A DNA stretch of 53,278 bases from an uncultured Methylococcaceae bacterium. GTDB lineage: Bacteria; Pseudomonadota; Gammaproteobacteria; Methylococcales; Methylomonadaceae. How positions within the stretch are numbered: position 1 is the stretch's first letter; each line of letters starts with the position of its first letter. The notes beneath the pieces were generated by a model. That model did not search any database and was not told the DNA's origin. It was given only the letters and a program-made list of their open reading frames with translations. The position numbers and the translations under genes were made by a program. Shown in pieces: positions 9,211-18,556 of this stretch. Location: positions 1 to 53,278 of the forward strand of contig CAJAQT010000051.1 in assembly GCA_903944165.1 (NCBI GenBank), written 5' to 3'.

Positions 9211-9748
9211 GGGAAGCGGTGTCCAGTTAAATGTAAATAAAATGAGGCTTATAAATGTATCTGAAATATAACGTAGTGACAAAGTTTGTATGTTTTCAAC
9301 CCTGCGATGTATTGATAAAAATATCGCGTAAAGCTTAGCTTGTGTCGTAATCGCAAAAATGGCAAGTGCTTCATATTTGTAGGCGTCAATAATACCAAAT
9401 TAAGTTAATTATTGCCCTGTTACTGAGGCTTATTCACTAAGACACGCTAATGGGCAAAGAGGCGACGTAACGACGTATTGGTTAAGTTGGCAAATGATTT
9501 GCTTGCTAACTTAACAATAAGAAACTGTCTGCTGAACACGCACAATAATGCTGTAAATGCACTTAATCTTATGGACAAAAGAACAACATAACGCGGTTAT
9601 TGTTTGCTTTACGACACAAAATATTACTTCACATCGCATACGATTAACGCTTATTAAAACACCGTAACGCAGGTAATGCGTTGACGTGAAAAAATAACGC
9701 CATGCATATATACACATCAATAATATTAACGCAAATTAGGAGATAAAA
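9211..9748. other. 538-bp spacer between divergent MCP and nafY-like genes
   Basis: This region must contain divergent promoters. The main structure is a palindrome overlapping a sigma-54-like sequence at 9481-9515. No full TGT-N10-ACA NifA site is found upstream of it. About 245 bp remain between that site and the nafY start, giving either a long leader or an unseen second promoter. Small frames here look random and no RNA gene is recognised. Confidence 0.5.
9481..9515 (+). promoter_or_regulatory. Palindrome overlapping a sigma-54-type promoter match
   Basis: TGGCAA-N5-TTGCT at 9488-9503 has the exact GG-N10-GC spacing of a sigma-54 -24/-12 promoter directed at nafY. The match is embedded in a near-perfect nested palindrome: GTTAAGTT (9481-9488) pairs with AACTTAAC (9508-9515), and GCAAAT pairs with ATTTGC inside. 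The hairpin could therefore explain the match by chance. The distance to the gene (about 245 bp) is long. Confidence 0.4.
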
Positions 9749-10456
9749 ATGGACGGATTACCCCGTGAACTTGCTTTACGTATTGCCTTAGCTGCGCGTA
9801 TTTTACCTGGCATTTCGGTACCGAGATTATTGGAAATATTACATGAGCGCTTGGGTTCACCTTTAGATGATGAAAAATTAAAAGCCATTACTGTCACTAA
9901 CTTAAAAACAGGCTTGGGTAGCCTTGATGGCGAGGAAGATGGTGAGGATATCGGTATTGGCTTGGCTAATATCAAGCTAGCGGTGCGTTACTTGTGGGGG
10001 GATGAAGCGGAAGATGAAGACTTACCGGAAATAATGCCCTATAAAGCAGGCGACATGCCCGAATCAATTCGTATTGCCATAGGTTCCAACAGTGGCGCAT
10101 TAATTAACGGACACTTTGGCTCGTGCATACGTTTTTTGGTTTATCAGTTATCTCGACATGCGTGCACGCTAATTGATATACGTTCCACACTTGAAGCAGA
10201 CAGTAGCGATGATAGAAATTTATTTCGTGCTAATTTAATCAATGATTGCCATGTTGTCTTCGTGCAATCAATTGGAGGGCCGGCCGCAGCAAAAGTGATA
10301 CGTGCGGACATCTATCCCATAAAAGTGCCCGACGTCACCGAGGCAGTGGAGCAACTAAAAGAATTTCAACGCGTGTTTGACGCGCCACCACCGTGGTTTG
10401 CAAAAGCGCTGGGTTATTCAGCGGAAGCAAGTGCACGATTTAGTCACATGGCGTAG
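9749..10456 (+). CDS. nafY: NafY/NifY-like FeMo-cofactor-binding protein, 235 aa
   Basis: A strong ribosome site (TTAGGAGATAAAA) precedes the ATG. Residues 1-85 are helical and match the N-terminal NafY/NifY domain that contacts apo-dinitrogenase. An acidic linker (about 84-95) follows. Residues 105-225 form the NifX/NifB-like cofactor-binding domain with NGHFGSC at 120-126. By family knowledge, the His of this motif (H122 here) is the FeMo-co ligand region. The protein carries cofactor to, or stabilises, apo-NifDK. It stands alone, more than 30 kb from the nif operon in this window. Confidence 0.85.
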   Translation: MDGLPRELALRIALAARILPGISVPRLLEILHERLGSPLDDEKLKAITVTNLKTGLGSLDGEEDGEDIGIGLANIKLAVRYLWGDEAEDEDLPEIMPYKAGDMPESIRIAIGSNSGALINGHFGSCIRFLVYQLSRHACTLIDIRSTLEADSSDDRNLFRANLINDCHVVFVQSIGGPAAAKVIRADIYPIKVPDVTEAVEQLKEFQRVFDAPPPWFAKALGYSAEASARFSHMA

Positions 10457-10588
10457 GTTGTTAATATCGTTTAAGTCATCCACGTGTTGGCTTTTATAAG
10501 GTTTTGTCTGGATTAGCTGGTAAGGAGCGTAGCAGGAATGCGGCACAATTAAAGCGGTTAACGTCTTATCAAAAATACCGTTTCGATG

Positions 10589-10625
10589 GTCTAAACGCCC
10601 AACAACAGTAGCAGACTCTTTAGAC
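10589..10625. repeat. Inverted repeat between convergent nafY and ftsK
   Basis: GTCTAAA (10589-10595) pairs with TTTAGAC (10619-10625) around a 23-base loop. Just beyond, GAAGCCTGCCCTACG is related to other dispersed elements of the window. It could help separate the convergent transcripts, but it has no clear T-run. Confidence 0.35.
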
Positions 10626-10645
10626 GAAGCCTGCCCTACGATAAC

Positions 10646-12910
10646 TTATGGTTTTACTGGCGAAGGTGCTAATACCACGCGTGAGCCATTGGTTTCTGCC
10701 GCACTGACAATGCCTGCGGCTTCCATTTCTTCAATCATGGTGGCGGCGCGGTTATAGCCAACTTTAAAGCGTCGTTGCACACTGGATATCGAGGCTTTTC
10801 TTGATTCAGTAACAAACTGAACGGCTTGGTCATACAGCGCATCGCTTTCGCCTGTTGTTGGTGCAGAACCGCCATTGACAAAACTTTCTAAGCCTTCAAC
10901 CGCCTCTTGCGTGACTAAATCTAAGTAGTCGGGGGGGGCTGTTTGTTTCAAAAACTCCACCACGCGGTGCACTTCATGATCATCAACAAATGCGCCATGA
11001 GCACGAATGGGTATGCTGGTGCCTGAAGGTAAAAATAACATATCACCATTGCCTAATAAGGCCTCAGCGCCACCTTGGTCTAAAATTGTCCGTGAATCTA
11101 TGCGTGACGATACTTGAAAAGAAATACGCGTGGGAATATTCGCTTTTATCAAGCCTGTTAATACATCTACTGAGGGGCGTTGCGTAGCCAAAATAAGATG
11201 AATGCCTGCCGCGCGGGCTTTTTGTGCTAAGCGGGCAATTAACTCTTCAACCTTTTTCCCCACGACCATCATCATGTCCGCTAATTCATCAATAACGATG
11301 ACGATGCTGGGCAGTGTGGTTAATACTGGATAACTTTCACCCTCAGCTAAAGGCATAACTTGTTGCCATAAGGGGTCACGAATTTCTTCGTTACGACTGG
11401 TCGCGTCGGTGATTAATTGATTAAAACCTGCGATATTACGAACACCTAATTTAGACATTAATTTATAGCGCCGTTCCATTTCTGCAACCGCCCAACGTAA
11501 GGCATTGCTGGCTTCTTTCATATCGGTTACCACGGGCGTAAGCAAATGAGGAATGCCTTCATAGACCGATAATTCCAACATTTTTGGATCAATCATAATC
11601 ATCCGTACTTGCTGCGGCGTGGCTTTAAAGAGCAAGCTTAAAATCATGGTATTAATGGCTACCGATTTTCCTGAACCCGTTGTCCCAGCGACTAATACAT
11701 GAGGCATTTTACCCAAATCAGCCACGATGGAGGTTCCTGCAATATCTTTACCCATGGCTAAGGTGAGTAAAGATTTTGAGTTCGTGAAAATAGGCGAAAC
11801 GATTAACTCACGTAAATTAACCATTTCTCGTTCACGATTGGGGATTTCTAAACCTACGACCGATTTACCAGGAATAATTTCAACAATACGCACGCTGGTG
11901 ACTAATAATGCTCTGGCCAAGTCTTTTGCTAAGGTGCTAATACGACTTACTTTTACACCTGCAGCGGGCAGTAATTCAAACCGCGTAATGACTGGGCCAG
12001 GATGAAAACCTACCACGGTTACCGTGACATTAAAATCAGCCAGAATACCTTCAACTTGTCTGGACATGTTTTCTAAATCAGCGTCAGAATAACTAACAGC
12101 ATGAGATTCGCGCTTGTCTAATAATTCTAAGCTAGGCAGTACACCTTTTTTGGGGTCATAAGAGACTGATTTCTTTTTGTTTGGGCTAGTTGTTTTTGCT
12201 GCGTGTGGTGGCGTATTTTCTGGTGTTTTTTCAGGGGTGGTGACGCTGGTTTTTTTCTTTATTTTGGCACTCACTTTTTTAACAGATTGCGACTCTGAAG
12301 AAAACTCTGGTTGCCCATAGCGACCTAATTGTTGCCACAAGCGATGACAAATTAACGCGGTATATTTGCCGATAATATCAATTAAAGCAACCCATGATAA
12401 TTCTGTCGCTAAGGTAATGCCTGCCAATAACAGCACAATCAAAAATAAGGTTGCGCCTGAGTTACCCATTAAATTTAAGATTGTTTCGCCTGTCTCTTCA
12501 CCTAAAATGCCGCCAGTATTGCGCGGCAATTGGAACCCCACGCGTAAGATGTGTAAATGCAGCAAGGCGGCACTTGATGCCGTGAGCGCTAATAAACCTA
12601 ACCAACAAATAATGATTTTTTCCCGTTTGTGCTTTATTTGACCGTACAGTAAGTAACTTTGCCATACTAAAATAATGGGAAATAAATAGGCAGTTAAGCC
12701 AAATAGGCTGAGCCCTAAATCAGCAATCCACGCCCCCATAAGACCGCAAGCATTACTTATCGTGCGCGTTGTGCCGCTATGCGTCCACCCCGCGTCTTCT
12801 AAGTTAAACGTCACTAACGAAATTAATAAAAATAACGCGCTAGCCAATAAGCTTAACGCGGCGACTTCTCGTAAACCTCGAAACATGTTTTCTTCCATTA
12901 CAGCAAGCAT
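10646..12910 (-). CDS. ftsK: DNA translocase FtsK
   Basis: The 754-aa protein has an N-terminal membrane domain with four helices within residues 1-180. A Lys/Thr/Pro-rich linker (about 205-255) is followed by the hexameric ATPase motor and a C-terminal winged-helix gamma domain (last ~65 residues, [20 protein letters not shown]). Walker A is GTTGSGKS at 409-416, and the Walker B region is [12 protein letters not shown]. It pumps DNA through the division septum and activates XerCD at KOPS/dif. The short linker makes it smaller than E. coli FtsK. A second start (ATG at 12898) is possible. trxB lies divergently upstream, a common gammaproteobacterial arrangement. Confidence 0.95.
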   Translation of the reverse strand: MLAVMEENMFRGLREVAALSLLASALFLLISLVTFNLEDAGWTHSGTTRTISNACGLMGAWIADLGLSLFGLTAYLFPIILVWQSYLLYGQIKHKREKIIICWLGLLALTASSAALLHLHILRVGFQLPRNTGGILGEETGETILNLMGNSGATLFLIVLLLAGITLATELSWVALIDIIGKYTALICHRLWQQLGRYGQPEFSSESQSVKKVSAKIKKKTSVTTPEKTPENTPPHAAKTTSPNKKKSVSYDPKKGVLPSLELLDKRESHAVSYSDADLENMSRQVEGILADFNVTVTVVGFHPGPVITRFELLPAAGVKVSRISTLAKDLARALLVTSVRIVEIIPGKSVVGLEIPNREREMVNLRELIVSPIFTNSKSLLTLAMGKDIAGTSIVADLGKMPHVLVAGTTGSGKSVAINTMILSLLFKATPQQVRMIMIDPKMLELSVYEGIPHLLTPVVTDMKEASNALRWAVAEMERRYKLMSKLGVRNIAGFNQLITDATSRNEEIRDPLWQQVMPLAEGESYPVLTTLPSIVIVIDELADMMMVVGKKVEELIARLAQKARAAGIHLILATQRPSVDVLTGLIKANIPTRISFQVSSRIDSRTILDQGGAEALLGNGDMLFLPSGTSIPIRAHGAFVDDHEVHRVVEFLKQTAPPDYLDLVTQEAVEGLESFVNGGSAPTTGESDALYDQAVQFVTESRKASISSVQRRFKVGYNRAATMIEEMEAAGIVSAAETNGSRVVLAPSPVKP

Positions 12911-13116
12911 AAAAAAATAATAATAAAAGGTAATTATACGGTTATAACTGTTTTAACGCAGACTTGCCATTACAAAACCGCAATTCTTCTTATAGTCTTC
13001 GCACGTCATAACCCATATTCTCACTATTTAGAAGCTGTTTAGTGACATACTTACCTTGCTGCTTTTGCGTAGATCTTACAGCGTAGGCACTTTGTTTATG
13101 CGATGCTATATTGTAA

Positions 13117-14142
<1,026 letters not shown>

Positions 14143-14294
14143 GCTAGCCGTCGTACTTATAATGATTGATCACCTGATTTTGCTTGTAGGCCATAAGGGT
14201 GCGTTATCTTATTTAATTATCGCCCCCACCTTGGCAACATGGGGGCTGAGCACGAGCTATTTCTTCCGCCATTACCTGTTATCTGAGGTGACCA

Positions 14295-14984
14295 ATGATA
14301 CCCATTAGAGATACTGCTCCTTGCGAATCAACGCCTATTGTCACGTGGTCAATCATGGCACTCTGCACGCTTATCTTTATCAGCATGTACTTCATGCCAA
14401 TGAGTGATAGTACCCGCTTGATGACGCTTTATGGCATGGTTCCAATCCGCTATACGCACGGCTGGCTTGGTATTCAAGGCTTACCCTTTGATGGCTATTT
14501 GTCTTTCGTCACTAATTTATTTTTACACGCCACATGGTGGCATTTGTTAATGAACATCTGGTTTATGTGGATTTTTGGCGACAATGTTGAAGATCGCATG
14601 GGGCACTGGCGCTTTCTCATATTTTATTTATTGTGCGGCGTGCTTGCTACATATCTGCAATGGGTGTTTGATCCTACCTTAACGATTCCTGTTATTGGTG
14701 CTTCAGGCGCCATTGCCGGTGTGTTAGCCGCCTACTTTTTTCTTTATCCACTTGAACGTGTCGTTATTTGGGTGCCTATTTTATTTCTCCCCATTGTAAT
14801 TCATGTGCCGGCTATTGCCTTTTTAGGTGTATGGATTATTTTACAATTGCATAATGCCACCACGGCATTGGTCTTTAAAAACACGCCCATTGATGTTGCG
14901 TGGTGGGCACATTTAGGTGGTTTTTTAGCGGGATGGGTGCTATATCGATTTTTCCTTATTAAGAAAACTACACAAGAAAAATAA
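14295..14984 (+). CDS. Rhomboid family intramembrane serine protease, 229 aa
   Basis: Six to seven hydrophobic segments are present. The rhomboid L1 motif WWHLLMNIWFMWIFGDNVED (residues 81-100), catalytic serine S137 in GASGAIAG and catalytic histidine H206 in WWAHLGGFLAGW are all visible. The enzyme cleaves transmembrane substrates within the cytoplasmic membrane. A GAGGTGA ribosome site precedes the ATG. Substrates cannot be inferred. The following gene starts 99 bp downstream behind its own promoter-like sequence. Confidence 0.93.
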   Translation: MIPIRDTAPCESTPIVTWSIMALCTLIFISMYFMPMSDSTRLMTLYGMVPIRYTHGWLGIQGLPFDGYLSFVTNLFLHATWWHLLMNIWFMWIFGDNVEDRMGHWRFLIFYLLCGVLATYLQWVFDPTLTIPVIGASGAIAGVLAAYFFLYPLERVVIWVPILFLPIVIHVPAIAFLGVWIILQLHNATTALVFKNTPIDVAWWAHLGGFLAGWVLYRFFLIKKTTQEK

Positions 14985-15005
14985 AGTCATTTAGCTGCTT
15001 TAAGG

Positions 15006-15011
15006 TATAAT
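15006..15011 (+). promoter_or_regulatory. TATAAT -10 box upstream of the 109-aa membrane protein
   Basis: A perfect TATAAT lies in AAGGTATAATTCGCGGC, about 73 bp before the ATG at 15084. A convincing -35 hexamer is not seen at 16-18 bp, so the promoter call rests on the -10 element. Confidence 0.45.
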
Positions 15012-15083
15012 TCGCGGCTAAAAAAAGTAGGCTCAATTACAGCTTACAACTCAATTTAATTAAGTTATCAGGAACGTAACCTC

Positions 15084-15413
15084 ATGAAAAAAATCAACAT
15101 TGCGTTAGTAAGGCTGCTTCAATTTGTCGTATTTGTACTGTTCACCTTTATGGTTATTGCATATTTTGGAGCAATGGTTTTATTGCCTTTAGATATTATC
15201 GCCTTACTGATTAAATTACTCACCACATTTGGTTTACACGGTTTTATTGCCGCATTAATTGCCATTCCTATGGTGGGTTATTTATGCCTATTGGTTTATA
15301 AAACTCCTGGCCTGTGTCAAATGGTCGTGGATACTGGCGTCGAAATGGTTACAACAGGTAAAACTAGAGTCGAAAGCTTTAATGATATTGTGAAAACGGT
15401 TGACGCTGCATAA
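15084..15413 (+). CDS. Hypothetical small membrane protein, 109 aa
   Basis: An AGGAA ribosome site precedes the ATG. Two hydrophobic stretches (about residues 10-40 and 47-72) are followed by a polar C-terminal tail of about 30 residues (VEMVTTGKTRVESFNDIVK). No known family is recognised. It has its own -10 box and is followed by a strong bidirectional hairpin, so it is probably monocistronic. Confidence 0.7.
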   Translation: MKKINIALVRLLQFVVFVLFTFMVIAYFGAMVLLPLDIIALLIKLLTTFGLHGFIAALIAIPMVGYLCLLVYKTPGLCQMVVDTGVEMVTTGKTRVESFNDIVKTVDAA

Positions 15414-15547
15414 CGGCGTCACCAAGCAACACATTGTGTGCAACGGGGTATTTGGTAAGAAGTTTGGCACTAAGTTACGTTACCAATACCTTGGGATATA
15501 GCTAAGTGTCTAAGCTTTATCCATTCTTATCCGCATAAATCTTGATT

Positions 15548-15581
15548 CCCCCAATTCATCAAAGCAATGATGAGTTGGGGG
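15548..15581. terminator. Bidirectional terminator hairpin between convergent genes
   Basis: A 14-bp stem with one G-U pair (CCCCCAATTCATCA at 15548-15561 with TGATGAGTTGGGGG at 15568-15581) has a 6-base loop. It lies between the plus-strand gene ending at 15413 and the minus-strand gene ending at 15591. It is the strongest simple hairpin in this part of the window. Confidence 0.75.
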
Positions 15582-15590
15582 ATGTAAGCT

Positions 15591-16082
15591 TTACTTTCTT
15601 GATCCCGCAGCAGGATCTGGTGTGTCTAACATACGATTAATTAAATTGGTTTGCTGAGACACCCGGTCTTCTTGAGATAAATCAATCATACCTTTAAGCT
15701 CTGCAAAGCGTTTTTCTGCTTCCTGCAACTGCTCGGTCGCCTTAATTACATCCCCGTGTTGAAGCGCTTGTCGAGCCTGTTTCAAATACCCATTGGCTCG
15801 ATTACGATTTCTATCAAGTTTGTCATTGGCATTAATTTCTTTGCTAAGTTTTAATGCTTCCTTGATATCATCAACAATAACATCATTATTTGCTGTTTTA
15901 CTTTGGTCTTTAATTGTAGCTAAGGCTTTTGAAATTTGTCCTAAGGTTGCATCGATCCCTTCCATGGGGGTCATTTTATTGTACATACATGCCATCCCTA
16001 AACAGAGATCAGCTGAACTTGTAAATGAACTTAAAGACAGGGTCAGTGCTGCTGCCACGATGGTGATATTGATAATTTTCAT
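15591..16082 (-). CDS. Exported helical hypothetical protein, 163 aa
   Basis: A clear signal peptide (MKIINITIVAAALTLSLSSF, cleavage around ASS/AD at residues 22-25) is followed by a short segment with two cysteines (LCLGMACM). The rest is a long helical, charged region resembling small coiled-coil or TPR-like periplasmic proteins (KEALKLSKEINANDKLDRN, then QARQALQHGDVIKATEQLQEAEKR). No family is recognised. It is convergent with the 109-aa membrane protein and downstream of, but 169 bp from, the two-component genes. Confidence 0.75.
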   Translation of the reverse strand: MKIINITIVAAALTLSLSSFTSSADLCLGMACMYNKMTPMEGIDATLGQISKALATIKDQSKTANNDVIVDDIKEALKLSKEINANDKLDRNRNRANGYLKQARQALQHGDVIKATEQLQEAEKRFAELKGMIDLSQEDRVSQQTNLINRMLDTPDPAAGSRK

Positions 16083-16251
16083 AGTGTGTCCACTTTGTTA
16101 TTGTTGTTATTAGTGTGTCGATAACCATTAAATACCAAGTGTATTTATAGGTTTTTTTTGACGGCATGGACTGTAGCATAATTTTTTACTTTAAGCCGCT
16201 ACATTGTTACGAAAAAGTTATAAAAAGCACCGCAATTTGAGCAGAATAAAC

Positions 16252-17871
16252 TTAACTATGATGCTTGAGCTTTTCACTTAAACTGCTAAAAAAACTCAAT
16301 TTACTCTGCCAGGTTTGATCAACGCTGGGCGTATGTAAAAGAAAAGTGACAGTGACTTTTAAGCCACCTAATGAAGACACGCCTAAACATAATTCTGCAT
16401 TATGAATTGCCGCAATACGCTGCACAATAGATAAGCCTAAGCCAGTGCCTGGGGCTGCTTTTGCGGTTTTTATGCAGCGATGAAAACGCTGTAAAGATTT
16501 TTCATATTGATCTGGCTCAATGCCAGGCCCTGAATCCTCTACGCTAAACACTAACTGCTGCGTCTTACCTTCTAAGCTAATTAAAATTGTGCCATTGTTA
16601 GGTGTGTATTTAATTGCATTATCAAGCACATTTCTAATTAAAATCGCAAGCAAGGGCAGATTAACAATGACATGAATGGGATTGTCTTCATGAAATTCCA
16701 TTTGAATACGTTTTTTATGTGCTTCGGGTTCTAAATTCGCAATAATTTGAATAATTTCTTGTCCAAGTGCGGCGGGCTCACGATTTAAAAACTCGGTACT
16801 GGACTCAATACGAGAAAACGTAAGCAATTGTTGAACAAGATAAGTCATTCGATTAACGGCTTGCTCAATACGCTTGAGTGCTTGCTTTCTAACGCCATCA
16901 TCATGTGTGCGCATGGCTACTTGTGCTTGCGTTAATAAGCCCGCTAAGGGCGTGCGTAATTCGTGGGCAGCATCTGAGGTAAAGCTGCGTTCATGCTCAA
17001 AGGCTTCTTCTAATTGCACAAATAAGTTATTAATCTCATTAACAACAGGGATGATTTCATTGGGCAGTTGCCGTGTCGAAATAGGCTTTAAATAACTGGC
17101 CTCACGTTTGGCTAAGGATTTTTCTAAGCGATCAAGTGGTTTTAAGGTATGCCCAACAATAAACCAAATCACCACGCCTAAAATAGGTAAGCCAATGAGA
17201 AATTGGGTGACTAATTGCGCAGAAATTTCATCGGTAAGTTCCGCTCTTATTTCTTCTTTTTGAGCAACATGAATAACATATTCACCATTTGAGTTGGCAA
17301 TACTGAAAACATGCCAGAGATGATTATCGATATTGGCGGTACTAAAGCCGGTTTCTGCACTGGAAAAGGCAAAACGGGGGGCACTTTCAGAATGCAATAA
17401 TAAGCCTTCTTTTTTTGACCAAAATTGAAACGCAATTTTGCCCTCGTATTGTCGACTTAAGGCATTGGCCTGCAAGACATCATCAAACAGATACCATAAC
17501 TGTGTGTCGATATTTGGTTCATCAAAATCATGCAGTGAATATAACAAGGGATCTTTACCCGTGGCTAACAAGCCACTTTCATCTGGCCACAGCTGAAAGC
17601 CTTTTTTACGTTTGAATTTATGCTTTAACGCATAAGTATGAAGATTATTATCCAGATGCGGCTGGCTCCAATACGCAGATAACGAGCCTTCGTGTAATAA
17701 ATTTTCTACAAAGGCATTTAACACTTTGCCAGATTGAGACAACTCCGCATCAAATAAACTGGCCACCTCATCGCGGGTGTGTTGATAACTAATATACGCA
17801 GCAATACCCCATATCAGCATGGAGGCAGAGAGTAAACTGACCAATAACAATTGCCGTAATGAGTAATTCAT
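16252..17871 (-). CDS. QseC/PmrB-type sensor histidine kinase, 539 aa
   Basis: TM1 lies at about residues 8-28. A large periplasmic sensor domain (30-215), TM2 (about 220-240) and a HAMP region follow. The H-box SDAAHELRTPLAG places the phospho-accepting His at 303. The ATPase motifs are LDNAIKYTPNNG (N-box), DSGPGIE (G1) and GTGLGLSIVQRIA (G2). The start codon overlaps the stop of the response-regulator gene by one base, so the pair is translationally coupled. The signal is unknown. The periplasmic domain is longer than in short PmrB-type kinases. Confidence 0.92.
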   Translation of the reverse strand: MNYSLRQLLLVSLLSASMLIWGIAAYISYQHTRDEVASLFDAELSQSGKVLNAFVENLLHEGSLSAYWSQPHLDNNLHTYALKHKFKRKKGFQLWPDESGLLATGKDPLLYSLHDFDEPNIDTQLWYLFDDVLQANALSRQYEGKIAFQFWSKKEGLLLHSESAPRFAFSSAETGFSTANIDNHLWHVFSIANSNGEYVIHVAQKEEIRAELTDEISAQLVTQFLIGLPILGVVIWFIVGHTLKPLDRLEKSLAKREASYLKPISTRQLPNEIIPVVNEINNLFVQLEEAFEHERSFTSDAAHELRTPLAGLLTQAQVAMRTHDDGVRKQALKRIEQAVNRMTYLVQQLLTFSRIESSTEFLNREPAALGQEIIQIIANLEPEAHKKRIQMEFHEDNPIHVIVNLPLLAILIRNVLDNAIKYTPNNGTILISLEGKTQQLVFSVEDSGPGIEPDQYEKSLQRFHRCIKTAKAAPGTGLGLSIVQRIAAIHNAELCLGVSSLGGLKVTVTFLLHTPSVDQTWQSKLSFFSSLSEKLKHHS

Positions 17872-18536
17872 TACTCGTCTTCATTATCAATAATGTAGCC
17901 AACGCCGCGCACTGTTCTAATTAAACCAGTATCAAGTTTTTTTCGTAAATGATGAATATGAACTTCTACCGTATTACTTTCCACATCTGAATGCCATGAG
18001 TACAGGCTTTCTTCGAGCCGTGCTCTGGAAATAACACGACCGATATTGTTCATTAAGAAATTGAGGATTTCGAATTCTTTTTGTGATAACTCAACTTTTT
18101 CACCTTTGCAGGTTACTTGATGGGCGGCGGGATCAAGGCTAATGTCTTTGTAATCGATAGTGGGCACGCTGCGACCATCTTTACGGCGCGATAATGCTCG
18201 TAAGCGCGCACAGACCTCGTCAAGCTCAAAAGGTTTAATAACAAAATCATCAGCGCCGCTGTCTAAGCCCAACACCCGATCAGGTAAGGTATCTTTGGCA
18301 GTTAACACCATGACGGGCGTTTCATCTTTACGCGCTCTTAAGGTTTTTAATACCGTCATGCCATCCATGTCGGGCAAATTTAAGTCCAGTACGATTAATT
18401 CATAACTATTAAGCTTTAAGGCTTCATCGGCAAGTTTGCCGCTGGTCAGCCAATCAACAGCATAACCTTCCATGGTTAAGCCTGCGACTAAGCCATCGCC
18501 CAATATTTCATCATCTTCTACAAGTAATAAGCGCAT
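17871..18536 (-). CDS. OmpR-family response regulator, 221 aa
   Basis: A receiver domain has the acidic pocket EDDE, the phosphorylation site D51 in IVLDLNLPDMDG and K101 in the VIKPFE loop. It is followed by an OmpR/PhoB winged-helix DNA-binding domain (SRARLEESLYSW, then VHIHHLRKKLDTGLIRTVRGVGY). It is the QseB/PmrA-type partner of the kinase encoded immediately downstream. The gene begins 20 bp after the UPF0182 gene, suggesting one transcript for the three. Confidence 0.93.
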   Translation of the reverse strand: MRLLLVEDDEILGDGLVAGLTMEGYAVDWLTSGKLADEALKLNSYELIVLDLNLPDMDGMTVLKTLRARKDETPVMVLTAKDTLPDRVLGLDSGADDFVIKPFELDEVCARLRALSRRKDGRSVPTIDYKDISLDPAAHQVTCKGEKVELSQKEFEILNFLMNNIGRVISRARLEESLYSWHSDVESNTVEVHIHHLRKKLDTGLIRTVRGVGYIIDNEDE

Positions 18537-18556
18537 GGTATTTAAGGTGAGGTAGA

